Numbered from the stretch's first letter, positions 18,152 through 28,276 are shown. The stretch is DNA of 64,000 bases from Bacteroidia bacterium (GCA_030427635.1 JAUIBA010000018.1:24615-88614); one strand, 5' to 3'. Translations and numbers: made by a program. The notes: a model not told the origin generated them from the sequence alone.

Positions 18152-19441
18152 ATGTACCAAACCCTTACCAGAAATGCGGCTATTGCTGCCCTATTGCTCT
18201 GCACAACCACAGCATTGGCCGAACCAGCCGACAGCCACCTGCAATACCCAGAACCTTCTTCTGCAGAAAAGGCCACATCGACCGATAACCGGTTACTGTC
18301 CCATAGCATTATACGGTATAACGGGACAGCTACTTATTTAGTTGACTCATTCATTTACCAATATTCAGGTACAAGGAGTTCGGCCGTACGGTGGAACGAC
18401 ATTGATGCTGACTTTGACGAAATGACATGGTTACAATACAAGCCGGCAACAGGCACTTTTGTCAACTTTCAGCATACTGTACGTACCTATGATGCAGCAG
18501 ACAACATTACTAACAGCCTTCTGGAGTCATGGGTACCCAGCTCAGGTACATGGACTCCCAGATTCAATACCATCAACACCTATAGCAGCACGAATAAAAT
18601 AACTGAGTCTTTAATAATGAGGTGGGATGTACCATCGGCATCATGGATCAACAATCAACGCACCCAATATACCTATGACGCCACAGACAGACTCTCTACT
18701 GCTACGACGACGGATTGGTATGGCGCAAGCTGGGAAAACACCTATCGCATGCTCTACTCTTACAGCGGCAGCAGTACATTACCATATGACAATGTATATC
18801 AGGACTGGGAAACAGGTAGTGGCATATGGGTAGACCAGACCAAGGAAAAATATACCTATAGTGGGGCCGGCGAGCTACAAACAATGATGCGCTTTACCAT
18901 CAATACACTCAGTGCAGACTGGGATACAACTTCCAATACCGAATATACCGACCATAGCAGCGGACAACCACAAACCGGCACAACACAAACGTGGAACGTA
19001 CATACACATGAATACCGCAACAGTACACGGCAGAAATACAGCTATAACGCAGATGGCCAACCTGGCTGGCAGGTAAACTATGACTGGCAGGTTGCATCCG
19101 GCACATGGGATACAACTACCTCCGGACAAACATCTGTAGTACGATATTACTATGGCCCGCAAGTAGCTGTGCAACAAATACAGAGTACGTCACTGCTGCT
19201 ACATGTATGGCCTGTTCCTGCCGACAAACAAATATCCGTGCAGGTGCCAACGCAGATGAGTGGCGCGATATCACTATATATAACAGATGCTACCGGGCGT
19301 AGTGTATTAAGGCAAAGCCATACTGCCTGCAACGGGTATACACTCCTGATATCTACAGCACTACTATCTCCCGGCAACTATCTGCTGCGCATGACCGATG
19401 GTAGTAAAACCGCTACCACCAAAGTGAGTATAATACGGTAA
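18152..19441 (+). CDS. Secreted repeat protein with T9SS type A sorting domain
   Basis: 429 residues with a signal peptide (1-23, ending ALA). The middle, about residues 90-330, contains seven or eight degenerate repeats of about 31 residues, each with an aromatic core of the form W-x-n-Y-T/S-Y-x-n-G/D, for example SASWINNQRTQYTYDATDRL and GIWVDQTKEKYTYSGAGEL. These resemble the antiparallel beta repeats seen in RHS/YD-like secreted proteins. The last 80 residues form a sorting domain with LHVWPVPADKQISVQV and a C-terminal KVSIIR. Function is unknown; probably a cell-surface protein. Confidence 0.75.
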   Translation: MYQTLTRNAAIAALLLCTTTALAEPADSHLQYPEPSSAEKATSTDNRLLSHSIIRYNGTATYLVDSFIYQYSGTRSSAVRWNDIDADFDEMTWLQYKPATGTFVNFQHTVRTYDAADNITNSLLESWVPSSGTWTPRFNTINTYSSTNKITESLIMRWDVPSASWINNQRTQYTYDATDRLSTATTTDWYGASWENTYRMLYSYSGSSTLPYDNVYQDWETGSGIWVDQTKEKYTYSGAGELQTMMRFTINTLSADWDTTSNTEYTDHSSGQPQTGTTQTWNVHTHEYRNSTRQKYSYNADGQPGWQVNYDWQVASGTWDTTTSGQTSVVRYYYGPQVAVQQIQSTSLLLHVWPVPADKQISVQVPTQMSGAISLYITDATGRSVLRQSHTACNGYTLLISTALLSPGNYLLRMTDGSKTATTKVSIIR

Positions 19442-19465
19442 TACCATCCTTAGATACAAAAACAT

Positions 19466-19493
19466 AAGCGCCGCTCTTTGCAGAGCGGCGCTT
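19466..19493. terminator. Hairpin between two convergent genes
   Basis: A 12-bp stem AAGCGCCGCTCT / AGAGCGGCGCTT with loop TTGC. Short T runs on both sides suggest it serves the T9SS gene (plus) and the RND gene (minus). Confidence 0.8.
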
Positions 19494-19519
19494 TACCATT
19501 TATTCCAACAAAATCATTA

Positions 19520-22500
19520 TTAATCTCCCAGACTATCGCTGATAGCTTTGCGCTGGCGTTTTACCCAGTCCTTAAAGCGGAAACTGAGCAGGCACATAGC
19601 TGGTACTACTATCAGAGTGAGGAAGGTAGCAAAGCTGAGACCATATATCATGGTCCATGCCATAGGCGCCCAGAAGGCAGGGCTATCACCGCCAATGAAG
19701 AAGTGCGGACTGAAGCTGGACAGTAAGCCTGCAAAGTCAATATTGACACCAATAGCCAGAGGAATAAGACCCAGTATGGCAGCAGTAGCAGTAAGCAGTA
19801 CTGGCGTCATACGGGTACGGCCAGCCTCTACAATGGCATCGTACGGGTCCATGCCTTCATGCAACATCATATCCATAAACTCTACCAGCAGGATACCATT
19901 ACGTACCACAATACCACACAGCGCTACGATACCAATGCCACTCATAACCAGAGAGAATGTATTACCAAACACACTGTAACCCAGCAGCACACCTGTGATA
20001 GAGAAGATTACCTCACTCATGATTATGACCATACGGCTGATAGAGTTGAACTGCAGGATAAGCAGCATTATAATGAGACCCAGCGATATACCCATTGCAG
20101 TGCCGAGGAAGCCCATAGTCTCTGCCTGCTCTTCCTGCTGACCACCCATTACGATAGTAATACCTGATGGTGCATGGAAGTTTACAATCTCATTCTTTAC
20201 CGCAGCTACTACTGCATTTTCCTCATATCCGGAAAGCACATTTGACGACAGAGAAATGATACGCTTCTGGTCCTTGCGCTTGATACCGCCATATGTAGTA
20301 GAATAACGGATGTCGGCAAAAGAACTGATAGGTACAGTACGTATCATACCGCCCATGCCCATATCGCGATAGATGACCGGCATATTGCGCAGAGCCTCCA
20401 CATCGCTACGCTGCTGAGAAGCATAACGCAGATAAATGGGGTAATCATCATTCGCATCGCGGAAGCGGGATATCTCCTTACCAAACACAGCAGTACGCAA
20501 TGCACCGGCTACAGCCATAGTACTGATGCTTTCGTTATTCATCCGCTCACGGTTCAGGTCAAAAAGAATCTCTGGCTTATTCGCCTGGAAGTCGCTACGC
20601 AGCTCTTCCACACCTGGCACCTGCTTATCTTTCAGGAACTTCTTCAACCTGTCGGACGTAGCAATAAGTGAATCCAGGTTATCACCTGTAAGTTCTATCA
20701 CTACCGGTTTAGGCAGTGGCGGGCCACCCTGTTCTTTATCTACAGTAACCTCTGCACCGGGATACTCCCGCACAGCAGCACGTATATCATCCAGATACTT
20801 TGCAGTAGAAACGCCGTGACGGTCGGCAAACTCTACGAATGCTACGGTAATCTTACCCTTGTTGGGGAAGTCGCCCAGCTCATTGGTAGTGGGGTCCACT
20901 GCACTTACTGTAACATTGGATATAACAGACCTTACTACAGGGTTTTTCTTGCCATGTACAGGGTCCATGTTCAGCACTTTGTACACTTTCTGCTCCAGCT
21001 CGCCCAGTACAGCATCTGTATGTTTCTGGTCGGTGCCTATAGGCATGTTCAGATATACGTACACAAAGTTAGGGTCGGCAGAAGGGAAGAAAACAAATGG
21101 CGGATGGCGCATTGTATAGGTCATAATAGACATTGGGAACAGTAATATAGTAACCAATAATACCAGACCCGGTTTCTTCAATGCTCGCACCAGCCAGCGG
21201 GTGTACCAGTCGCGGAATGCAGGCCATGCTTTATTCTGGAAAGAGTGTATCCATTTAGAGAGTACGTATTTCTCCAGCAGTATAAAGAGGTAAATGAAAA
21301 TAACGAAGTTACCCAGTGCGTGTGCTCCACCCAGATGCGCCAGCAACGCTATAGCCAGGAATACTATCATCACAGCCATATCGCGACGGGAGAACTTCTT
21401 TACCACATGTGGACCTTCCGGCTCAGGCTTCATGAAGCTTACCGCAAATATCGGGTTGATAAGATAGGCTACCAGCAGTGATGCCACCAGCGTGATGATA
21501 AGTGTTACCGGCAGGAAGAACATGAAACTACCAATTACCCCTTTCCAGAATGCCAGCGGAATGAAAGGCATCAGTGTAGTGATAGTACCTGTAAGTACCG
21601 GCAGGAACACCTCGCCGGTAGCCATCTTGGCTGCAGTTTTTATATCGCGCTTACCATTATCAAAAATACGGTGCGTGTTCTCTATCACCACAATGGCATC
21701 ATCCACTACTATACCCAGCGCCAGCAGGAAGGAGAACAGTACAATCATATTGAGTGTAAAGCCTATGCCCGGCATTACGAGGAAGGCAATAGCACATGAC
21801 AGCGGTACTGACATTGCCACAAAGAGGGCATTGGTAACCCCCATAAAGAACATGAGGATGATGGTAACCAGTATAAAGCCTATCACAATCGTATTCACAA
21901 GGTCAGTAAGGGTACTGCGGGTAGCCTCTGACTGGTCTCCGGTAATAACGATGTTCAGGTCTTTAGGCAGGTCTTCTTTCTGCATCTTTTTCACCAGTGC
22001 ATCTATCTTCTCTGAGGCTTCAATGAGGTTTGCTCCATTTGCCTTGATGATATTGAGCGTAATTACATTCTTACCATCGAGATGTGCAAAGCTCTTCTGC
22101 TCCATGAAGGTATCTATGACCGTAGCGATATCCTTAAGATAAATGCTGCGCCCCTGCTGATTCTTTACGATGATATTACCTATCTCATCAGCAACCTTAA
22201 ACTCATGCTTTACACTGAGGATACGCTTCTGATTGTTCATAGCTACCTCACCTGCAGTCATGGATATATTTTCCATGGCTACGGTACGGTCTATATCATC
22301 GAATGTGAGACCGGCAGCCTGCATTTTGAACAGGTCCACATTAATCTGTACCTCCCGCTCAGGAGCACCTACCAGATCTACACGCTTTATCTCTTTCTCT
22401 GCCTCAATAGCATCCTTTACCTTATCTGCATATTTTTTGAGACGAGCCAGGTCATAATCGCCCGATACGTTTACGTTAAGTATAGGAAACTCAGAAAAGT

Positions 22501-22918
22501 CAATATCCTTAACCTCCGGCTGATAAGGCAGGTTTTGTGGCAGGTCCTGCTTGGCCTTATCCACACCATCTTTTACATCCTGCTTGGCTTTATCAACCTT
22601 TATGTTGGTATTGAATTCTACTATTACTACCGAGTAATCCTGAAAGGAGTTACTGGTTACTTTCTTAACCCCTGTGAGATTTTTCACCTGTTTTTCAATA
22701 GGCTTTGTCACAAGGTTTTCCATATTCTCGGGCGATGTACCCGGATACACAGTCTGCACAATTATCTGTGGCAGCTTTATCTCCGGAAACTGTTCCTTCG
22801 GCAGGTTGATATACGTCATAAGACCTATCAACGTGATGAAGACAGTAACGAAGTAGACCGCGGTGCGGTTGTCTATTACCCAACTGGAGGGTTTAAACTC
22901 TTTGAATTTGTCTTTCAT
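19520..22918 (-). CDS. RND efflux transporter permease (AcrB/HAE1-like)
   Basis: 1132 residues from ATG at 22918 (MKDKFKEFKPSSWVIDNRT). It has the usual RND layout: TM1, a large periplasmic porter loop (VYPGTSPENMENLVTKPIE near 70), TM2-6 with the proton-relay helix containing GIVVDDAIVVIENT, and the second half ending in TM8-12. An extra stretch of about 60 residues with two hydrophobic helices lies between TM6 and TM7 (RRDMAVMIVFLAIALLAHLG, then NFVIFIYLFILLEKYV). It pumps lipophilic compounds outward together with the adaptor and TolC-type channel encoded upstream. Confidence 0.93.
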   Translation of the reverse strand: MKDKFKEFKPSSWVIDNRTAVYFVTVFITLIGLMTYINLPKEQFPEIKLPQIIVQTVYPGTSPENMENLVTKPIEKQVKNLTGVKKVTSNSFQDYSVVIVEFNTNIKVDKAKQDVKDGVDKAKQDLPQNLPYQPEVKDIDFSEFPILNVNVSGDYDLARLKKYADKVKDAIEAEKEIKRVDLVGAPEREVQINVDLFKMQAAGLTFDDIDRTVAMENISMTAGEVAMNNQKRILSVKHEFKVADEIGNIIVKNQQGRSIYLKDIATVIDTFMEQKSFAHLDGKNVITLNIIKANGANLIEASEKIDALVKKMQKEDLPKDLNIVITGDQSEATRSTLTDLVNTIVIGFILVTIILMFFMGVTNALFVAMSVPLSCAIAFLVMPGIGFTLNMIVLFSFLLALGIVVDDAIVVIENTHRIFDNGKRDIKTAAKMATGEVFLPVLTGTITTLMPFIPLAFWKGVIGSFMFFLPVTLIITLVASLLVAYLINPIFAVSFMKPEPEGPHVVKKFSRRDMAVMIVFLAIALLAHLGGAHALGNFVIFIYLFILLEKYVLSKWIHSFQNKAWPAFRDWYTRWLVRALKKPGLVLLVTILLFPMSIMTYTMRHPPFVFFPSADPNFVYVYLNMPIGTDQKHTDAVLGELEQKVYKVLNMDPVHGKKNPVVRSVISNVTVSAVDPTTNELGDFPNKGKITVAFVEFADRHGVSTAKYLDDIRAAVREYPGAEVTVDKEQGGPPLPKPVVIELTGDNLDSLIATSDRLKKFLKDKQVPGVEELRSDFQANKPEILFDLNRERMNNESISTMAVAGALRTAVFGKEISRFRDANDDYPIYLRYASQQRSDVEALRNMPVIYRDMGMGGMIRTVPISSFADIRYSTTYGGIKRKDQKRIISLSSNVLSGYEENAVVAAVKNEIVNFHAPSGITIVMGGQQEEQAETMGFLGTAMGISLGLIIMLLILQFNSISRMVIIMSEVIFSITGVLLGYSVFGNTFSLVMSGIGIVALCGIVVRNGILLVEFMDMMLHEGMDPYDAIVEAGRTRMTPVLLTATAAILGLIPLAIGVNIDFAGLLSSFSPHFFIGGDSPAFWAPMAWTMIYGLSFATFLTLIVVPAMCLLSFRFKDWVKRQRKAISDSLGD

Positions 22919-23028
22919 TTTAATGTTGTTGTGCTTCGGAATGATGTGATGATACAACCCGGCAATGTTATGCTCCGAACTCCCCTACTCCTACACCTGC
23001 ATATAACCTGCGGGGCGATGCGCTATAG

Positions 23029-24114
23029 TTATTCTACGTTTACTTTTTCGCCACTGTCAAGGTCTTCAAATCCTGCCACAACCAGCTTGTCGCCTGGGCT
23101 GAGGCCTTCCAGTACTTCCACCATACCGTTAGATATACGACCGGTGCGAATGATAACAGAGCGGGCAATGTTACCCTCTACCACATACACCATTTCGCCC
23201 TCGGCGGTTTTCTGAATAACAGATACAGGTATAGCCAGCGCACCCTCTTTTTCATAGTTTACTATGCGCATAATGCAGGACATGTTGGGATGCAGTCTTT
23301 TGTTATCGCCCAGCTTTATCTGCACCATAAATGCACGGGATAGCGGGTCTACTGCCTTTGAAACATAGGAAATAGCAGCGGCTACAGAGTCATCACTATC
23401 AGGGAAAGTAAGTATTGCCTTATCGCCAACCTTTACCTTACCCAGATAGTTTTCACCGAGATTCGCCTCGGCTTTCAGCTTACTGGTATTTACTACACGG
23501 ATAAATCCAAGCGTAGATGGTTGCCCCACTTTCATACCTATTTCATCCACAACGCCACTAATAGGTGATACTACATTATATAAGTCTCTGCCAGCCTGTG
23601 CTACTGCTTTCTGCTTCAGCAGGTTTTCATAGTTTGTTTTAGCCGACATCAGCTGTACTTCTGTACCTATATTCTGTGCCCACAACTTCTGCTGCTTTTC
23701 ATAAAGCGCTTTAGTCAGTTCTATCTGAGGCTCCAGCGCTTTGATCTGCTGCTCTGCAATGGCTGCATCCAGCGTTGCCAGCACCTGACCCTGACGTACC
23801 TGCTGACCTACCTGAACATATATTTTACTAACAGTACCCTGGTTGCGTGCGTATGCATTCACCACTTCATCACCTGTAATCTGAGACTGCACTTCTATCT
23901 CGCCATGAAATGTGGCAGGCTGCAGTGTTACTACCGATACTGGTGTTACCTTGGCCGAGGAATCTGACTTACCAGCTTCCAGTTCTGTAATCTTTGCATC
24001 GAGCTTTGCACGCTGCTCCTTCAGTGATGCCAGTTCGGCAGCAGGGTCTTTTTGTCCACCTCCGCATGATGCTAACATCAGAGCCGGAACCAGAAATAAA
24101 TATGAACGTTTCAT
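23029..24114 (-). CDS. RND efflux periplasmic adaptor (membrane fusion) lipoprotein
   Basis: 361 residues. The leader MKRSYLFLVPALMLASCGGG has a lipobox (LASC), so the protein is lipid-anchored. A short coiled coil at about 27-50 (ELASLKEQRAKLDAKITELE) is followed by the lipoyl/barrel-sandwich half (GTVSKIYVQVGQQVRQGQVLATLD), a helical hairpin at 120-165, and beta-barrel and membrane-proximal domains. It joins the RND pump to the outer-membrane channel. It sits between the tolC-like and RND genes in the same direction. Confidence 0.93.
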   Translation of the reverse strand: MKRSYLFLVPALMLASCGGGQKDPAAELASLKEQRAKLDAKITELEAGKSDSSAKVTPVSVVTLQPATFHGEIEVQSQITGDEVVNAYARNQGTVSKIYVQVGQQVRQGQVLATLDAAIAEQQIKALEPQIELTKALYEKQQKLWAQNIGTEVQLMSAKTNYENLLKQKAVAQAGRDLYNVVSPISGVVDEIGMKVGQPSTLGFIRVVNTSKLKAEANLGENYLGKVKVGDKAILTFPDSDDSVAAAISYVSKAVDPLSRAFMVQIKLGDNKRLHPNMSCIMRIVNYEKEGALAIPVSVIQKTAEGEMVYVVEGNIARSVIIRTGRISNGMVEVLEGLSPGDKLVVAGFEDLDSGEKVNVE

Positions 24115-24136
24115 TTTATAGTGTGTTTTATTATTT

Positions 24137-24147
24137 AGTAGATGGTA
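24137..24147. repeat. Dispersed AGTAGATGGTA repeat, copy 1
   Basis: Exact AGTAGATGGTA in the spacer between the tolC-like and adaptor genes, followed by related TTTAGTATGTAGTTG-like sequence. Confidence 0.55.
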
Positions 24148-24169
24148 TTTTGTATTTAGTATGTAGTTG

Positions 24170-25519
24170 TTATTTAAGCAGACCCAGCGCTTTCTTCAGG
24201 TCGGCTTCGGCATTAATAACATCCAGTAATGCATTAAAGTAGTTGCTCTGGGCACGCATCATTTCAGTTTGTGCCGTTGTTACCTCCAGATTGCTACCTA
24301 CGCCCTCTTTGTATTTGCGCTGTGCAAGGTCCAATACGCTATTGGCCAACTCCAGGTTACGTTTCTGACTCTGTACCTGCAGCAGTGAGTTCTTCAATGT
24401 TGTACGGGCACTTGCTGCCTGAAAATCTATTGATAGCTTAAGGTTGTCAATATCGTTCCTTGTTTTTTCGATACTCAACTTTGCTTCACGTACCTGATTT
24501 GTGCGTTTGAACCCACTGAAGATGGGCACGGTAAGACTCAGACCTCCGTTATAGTATTCTATATAATCGCCAAAATGTGATATATCCTTAAATTCAGAAG
24601 AACCATAATTTGCGCCCCTTGAAACAAAGCCTGCCAATGAAGGCAATGCAGACAACCGATATCTTTCAAGATTATATTCGTTCAATTTGAGAGCAGTCTG
24701 CAGGGCTGCATATGCAGGTACACGGCTGTAATTTTCTGGCTCCGTCAACAAAGACATTGCTGCATTTGCATTTTTCTCTACAGCAGTATCTGTGAGTATA
24801 ATTGGTGTATTCAAATCAAGTCCCAGATTATATTTCAGTACCTGCTCAGCTATGGCAAGGCCATTACTCACTTTTATACTGTCTGCAGCCAGATTGTTTA
24901 TCTGTACGGCAGAACGCTCCACATCTATTTTTTCCGCAAAGCCGGCTTCCCTGGTCTTAATCAGATCCTGCTCCATACTTCTGGCTAACGACAACGAGCC
25001 TTTTATAATGCTATATTGCCGATATGCTATAACCAGTGAGTTGTAGGCTTTATGAACATTATAACGAACATTTTCTTCTGTTATCTGCTCATTATTACGA
25101 GCCATATCCATTAAGGTACTTCCCGCCTGTAATGCCACTATCAGACTTCCATCAAACAACACCTGTGACAGGGTGATACTGCCTGATGTAGAATATGGGA
25201 TAGTGAACGGAAGCGGAGCAATAAAACCTTTTGGGGCAGTCCTGTCAAAAGCACTGGCATCAAAAAAGGAATACTGCGGATGATTTTTACTGAAGTGAAC
25301 AAGGTCAGCTTTGCCGCTCAACTGCGGATAGGCTGCTGCAGAAGTCTGCTTTACCTGGGCCTGCTGTATAAGCACGTCCAGATGAGCATTCTTCATGGCG
25401 TAGCTGTTTTTCACTGCATAGTCTATACAGTCCTGCAGGGATAGCTTCAGGGGTTGCTGTGCATGCGCCCCCCGGGTTAATAGCAGTAAGGATGCTACTG
25501 CAAAATAAATTTTTCTCAT
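24170..25519 (-). CDS. TolC-family outer-membrane efflux channel
   Basis: 449 residues with a signal peptide (1-20, ending AHAQ). Two structural repeats of the outer membrane efflux protein family are visible: LSLQDCIDYAVKNSYAMKNA at the start and LELANSVLDLAQRKYKEGVG near residue 390, with long helical coiled-coil segments. It forms the trimeric exit duct of the pump. Its ATG overlaps the stop of the tetR gene by 4 bases (25516-25519), so translation is coupled. Confidence 0.93.
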   Translation of the reverse strand: MRKIYFAVASLLLLTRGAHAQQPLKLSLQDCIDYAVKNSYAMKNAHLDVLIQQAQVKQTSAAAYPQLSGKADLVHFSKNHPQYSFFDASAFDRTAPKGFIAPLPFTIPYSTSGSITLSQVLFDGSLIVALQAGSTLMDMARNNEQITEENVRYNVHKAYNSLVIAYRQYSIIKGSLSLARSMEQDLIKTREAGFAEKIDVERSAVQINNLAADSIKVSNGLAIAEQVLKYNLGLDLNTPIILTDTAVEKNANAAMSLLTEPENYSRVPAYAALQTALKLNEYNLERYRLSALPSLAGFVSRGANYGSSEFKDISHFGDYIEYYNGGLSLTVPIFSGFKRTNQVREAKLSIEKTRNDIDNLKLSIDFQAASARTTLKNSLLQVQSQKRNLELANSVLDLAQRKYKEGVGSNLEVTTAQTEMMRAQSNYFNALLDVINAEADLKKALGLLK

Positions 25520-26148
25520 ATAGTAGTTACTGTTGTGTGTTTCAGATAATGTTCTTTGTGTTTCAGGTATTCTTCTATACCCAATGGTGTCATCATGCCA
25601 TACATGAAATGCTCTCCCAGCTCCAGCGCTACCGACATCAGCGTATTCCTGTCATTGACCATAAGGGTGGGCTGCAATGCCATTAGGGATGTTTCTATCC
25701 GGTAGCGAGCCATTAAATCGGCATTTACCTCTGCCCGGTACAGCCCTTCGCTGATACCCTGCAGGATATTCTCCTTCACAAGGGCTACATCGCGCTCCAG
25801 GAGCAGCTCACGAAACTGCCGGTAAGCATCAGGGAAGAAACGCTGCATCTCAAATACTGCCATCGGATTGATACGTTTATACATTGTATCAAAAAAGGCA
25901 ATGATACGTACCATGGCTTCCACCGCATTGTCTGCGCCACTTAATACTACCATACAACTCTCAGTAGTATTATTCTTGTACCAGGCTACGGTTTCATTCA
26001 CCACTTCCTGTTTATTGGCAAAATGCTGGTAAAGCGTCTTTTTGGATATGCCGGCCCTCCGCGCTATGTCATCCATAGTGATGCTCTTAAAGCCGTACTG
26101 GCTGAAAAGCTCAATAGATGACGTCAGGATTTTCTCTAATACTTCCAT
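25516..26148 (-). CDS. TetR/AcrR-family regulator of the efflux operon
   Basis: 210 residues. The N-terminal helix-turn-helix (ILTSSIELFSQYGFKSITMDDIARRAGISKKTLYQHFANKQEVV, about residues 8-50) is classic TetR. The remaining helical domain is diverse and would bind the inducer. It is the first gene of the tetR-tolC-adaptor-RND operon and probably represses its own promoter; an inverted repeat overlaps the promoter region at 26168-26196. Confidence 0.93.
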   Translation of the reverse strand: MEVLEKILTSSIELFSQYGFKSITMDDIARRAGISKKTLYQHFANKQEVVNETVAWYKNNTTESCMVVLSGADNAVEAMVRIIAFFDTMYKRINPMAVFEMQRFFPDAYRQFRELLLERDVALVKENILQGISEGLYRAEVNADLMARYRIETSLMALQPTLMVNDRNTLMSVALELGEHFMYGMMTPLGIEEYLKHKEHYLKHTTVTTI

Positions 26149-26158
26149 AATTCCGGCG

Positions 26159-26166
26159 CAAAACTA
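26159..26166 (-). promoter_or_regulatory. -7 element TAGTTTTG of the tetR efflux operon
   Basis: Exact TAnnTTTG on the minus strand, 10 bases before the tetR ATG. Confidence 0.5.
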
Positions 26167-26167
26167 T

Positions 26168-26196
26168 GGAAACGTTTTTGACCACTGATAGTTTCC
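26168..26196. promoter_or_regulatory. Candidate TetR operator: GGAAAC ... GTTTCC
   Basis: Six-bp perfect arms (GGAAAC at 26168-26173, GTTTCC at 26191-26196) with 17 bases between; extending outward, 8 of 10 positions match. It sits directly upstream of the -7 element, where a bound repressor would block transcription. Confidence 0.35.
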
Positions 26197-26276
26197 TGAG
26201 TATTTTATGTTTTTATTGGCAAATAAATTTTACCAATAATCATACAACGCTCTGTATATCAATGACCATGAAGCGG

Positions 26277-27554
26277 CTACTCAAAAATGGCCAGTGTATA
26301 GTCTTTCTTACCCTTCTGGATGAGTGTGTACTTTCCATTGAGCAGGTGCTGTGCTGTGAGGCGGAAATCTATGGCTGTAACCTTCTCCTTATTGATGCTG
26401 ATGCCACCACCCTGCACCATCTTGCGTGCCTCTCCCTTAGAGGAGAATACACCGCTATCGGCCAGGAATGATACAAGGTCCACACCATCGGTAAGGGCGG
26501 CAGCAGCGCTACGCACCTGTTTTACACCATCCATTACCTCCAGCAGCTGGCGCTCATTGAGGCTGCGCAGCGCATCTACAGAAGTATTGCTGAACAGTAT
26601 CTCTGATGCCTGCTTTGCAAAAGCAAGGTCTTCCTCACTATGTACCATGATGGTCATCTCATCGGCAAGGGACTTCTGCAATGCACGCTGGTGAGGCGCT
26701 GCCTCATGTGTAGCTATGAGCTCCTTTATCTCTGCCACCGGGCGGAAAGAAAACACCAAAGCCATCTTTGCCGCATCGGCATCGGGCAGATTGAGCCAGA
26801 ACTGGTAGAACAGGTAAGGAGATGTGCGCTCTCTGTCCAGCCACACATTACCGCTCTCTGACTTGCCAAACTTACTGCCATCGGCCTTTGTGATGAGACG
26901 GCAGGTAAATGCAAAAGCATCTCCCCCACCCTTGCGACGAATAAGCTCAGTACCGGTAACTATATTGCCCCACTGGTCAGCACCGCCCATCTGCAGGCGT
27001 ACACCATGATTATTGAACAGGTGGAAAAAATCGTAGCCCTGTATGAGCTGGTATGTAAACTCTGTAAAGGACATACCCGTCTCCAGGCGTTTCTGTACAG
27101 AGTCTTTTGCCATCATATAGTTTACGGTGATGTGCTTGCCTACATCCCGTATAAAATCAAGAAAAGAAAAGTCCTTAAACCAATCATAGTTATTGACCAT
27201 CACCGCACCATTAGGGGCAGTGCTGCTGAAATTCAGAAAACGCTCCAGCTGGCTGCGAATACCATCACAGTTGTGCTGAATGGTCGCAACATCCAGCAGA
27301 TTGCGCTCTGCCGACTTGCCACTGGGGTCACCCACCATACCGGTAGCGCCACCCACCAGCGCATAGGGCTTGTGGCCGGCACGCTGCAGGCGCATGAGCA
27401 GGGTAATAGGCAGGAGGCTGCCCACATGAAGACTATCGGCAGTAGGGTCAAAGCCAATATATGCCGATGTCATTTCCTTCATCAGTTGCTCTTCCGTACC
27501 AGGCATAATATCCTGTACCAGTCCTCTTTCCTGCAATTCGGCTATCAGGTTCAT
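26277..27554 (-). CDS. tyrS: Tyrosyl-tRNA synthetase
   Basis: 425 residues from ATG at 27554 ([20 protein letters not shown]). Class I signatures are present: [16 protein letters not shown] (HIGH-type, His-Val-Gly) and [13 protein letters not shown] (KMSKS-type). Tyrosine-pocket residues appear in [13 protein letters not shown] and [13 protein letters not shown]-terminal S4 RNA-binding domain starts near 360 ([18 protein letters not shown]). It charges tRNA-Tyr in the cytoplasm. No T-box or other leader is seen. Confidence 0.97.
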   Translation of the reverse strand: MNLIAELQERGLVQDIMPGTEEQLMKEMTSAYIGFDPTADSLHVGSLLPITLLMRLQRAGHKPYALVGGATGMVGDPSGKSAERNLLDVATIQHNCDGIRSQLERFLNFSSTAPNGAVMVNNYDWFKDFSFLDFIRDVGKHITVNYMMAKDSVQKRLETGMSFTEFTYQLIQGYDFFHLFNNHGVRLQMGGADQWGNIVTGTELIRRKGGGDAFAFTCRLITKADGSKFGKSESGNVWLDRERTSPYLFYQFWLNLPDADAAKMALVFSFRPVAEIKELIATHEAAPHQRALQKSLADEMTIMVHSEEDLAFAKQASEILFSNTSVDALRSLNERQLLEVMDGVKQVRSAAAALTDGVDLVSFLADSGVFSSKGEARKMVQGGGISINKEKVTAIDFRLTAQHLLNGKYTLIQKGKKDYTLAIFE

Positions 27555-27575
27555 AACTATCAGTTTTTCGGGCTG

Positions 27576-27583
27576 CAAAAATA
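27576..27583 (-). promoter_or_regulatory. -7 element TATTTTTG of tyrS
   Basis: Exact TAnnTTTG, 21 bases before the ATG at 27554. Confidence 0.5.
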
Positions 27584-27661
27584 GGGCATTAAGGCCCAGA
27601 GGCCCTCATTAATTATTACTTTTTATATAAAATGTATGTTACGACAGGTGCCTGCTATCTA

Positions 27662-28237
27662 TTAATGTGATGCGGCCGGAGTGTCTCCCTCCCCCCATTG
27701 ATAGCTGTCTACAGGTATATCGGCCAGCTGCAGCACGCGGTGTATCACTGTCATAGCGGCCTCTTCTATACTCTGCGGCCTGCTGTAATAGGAAGGTGTA
27801 GCAGGGCAAATGATACCTCCGGCTTCTGTAACCGTGGTCATATTGCGCAGGTGTATCAGATTATAGGGAGTTTCCCGCACCACACATACGAGTTTGCGGC
27901 GCTCCTTGAGCATCACATCGGCCGCACGGGTTATGAGGTCGTTGCTGATGCCGCCTGCTATGCGCCCCAGTGTACCCATACTGCACGGGCATATAATGAG
28001 CGCACTGTACTGTGAGCTGCCGGAAGCGAAGGGTGCCATAAAGTCGTTCTTATTCCACAGGCGAAAGGGCAGATTGCGATAATGGTCATTACCCAGCTCA
28101 TGCTGCCATACAGTGGCTGCATTATCGCTCATTACCAGACCTACCTCTACATCGCTGCGCTGTGCCAGGTGCTGCAGCAGCATAGCTGCATATACCGACC
28201 CACTGGCTCCTGTAACCCCTACTGCTATCTTTTTCAT
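27662..28237 (-). CDS. ubiX: Flavin prenyltransferase UbiX
   Basis: 191 residues from ATG at 28237 (MKKIAVGVTGASGSVYAAMLLQ), the usual flavoprotein start. FMN-binding GVTGASGS, the IICPCSMGTLGRIAGGISNDLITRAADV core and CVVRETPYNLIHLRNM are diagnostic of the UbiX/Pad family. It attaches dimethylallyl phosphate to FMN to make prenylated FMN, the cofactor of UbiD decarboxylases. No ubiD is in the window. Its promoter is back-to-back with that of the thioredoxin gene. Confidence 0.95.
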   Translation of the reverse strand: MKKIAVGVTGASGSVYAAMLLQHLAQRSDVEVGLVMSDNAATVWQHELGNDHYRNLPFRLWNKNDFMAPFASGSSQYSALIICPCSMGTLGRIAGGISNDLITRAADVMLKERRKLVCVVRETPYNLIHLRNMTTVTEAGGIICPATPSYYSRPQSIEEAAMTVIHRVLQLADIPVDSYQWGEGDTPAASH

Positions 28238-28255
28238 AATATTATCCCTACGGGG

Positions 28256-28263
28256 CAAAACTA
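28256..28263 (-). promoter_or_regulatory. -7 element TAGTTTTG of ubiX
   Basis: Exact TAnnTTTG on the minus strand, 18 bases before the ubiX ATG and 13 bases from the opposing -7 element. Confidence 0.5.
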
Positions 28264-28276
28264 AAATGAATCTCTG

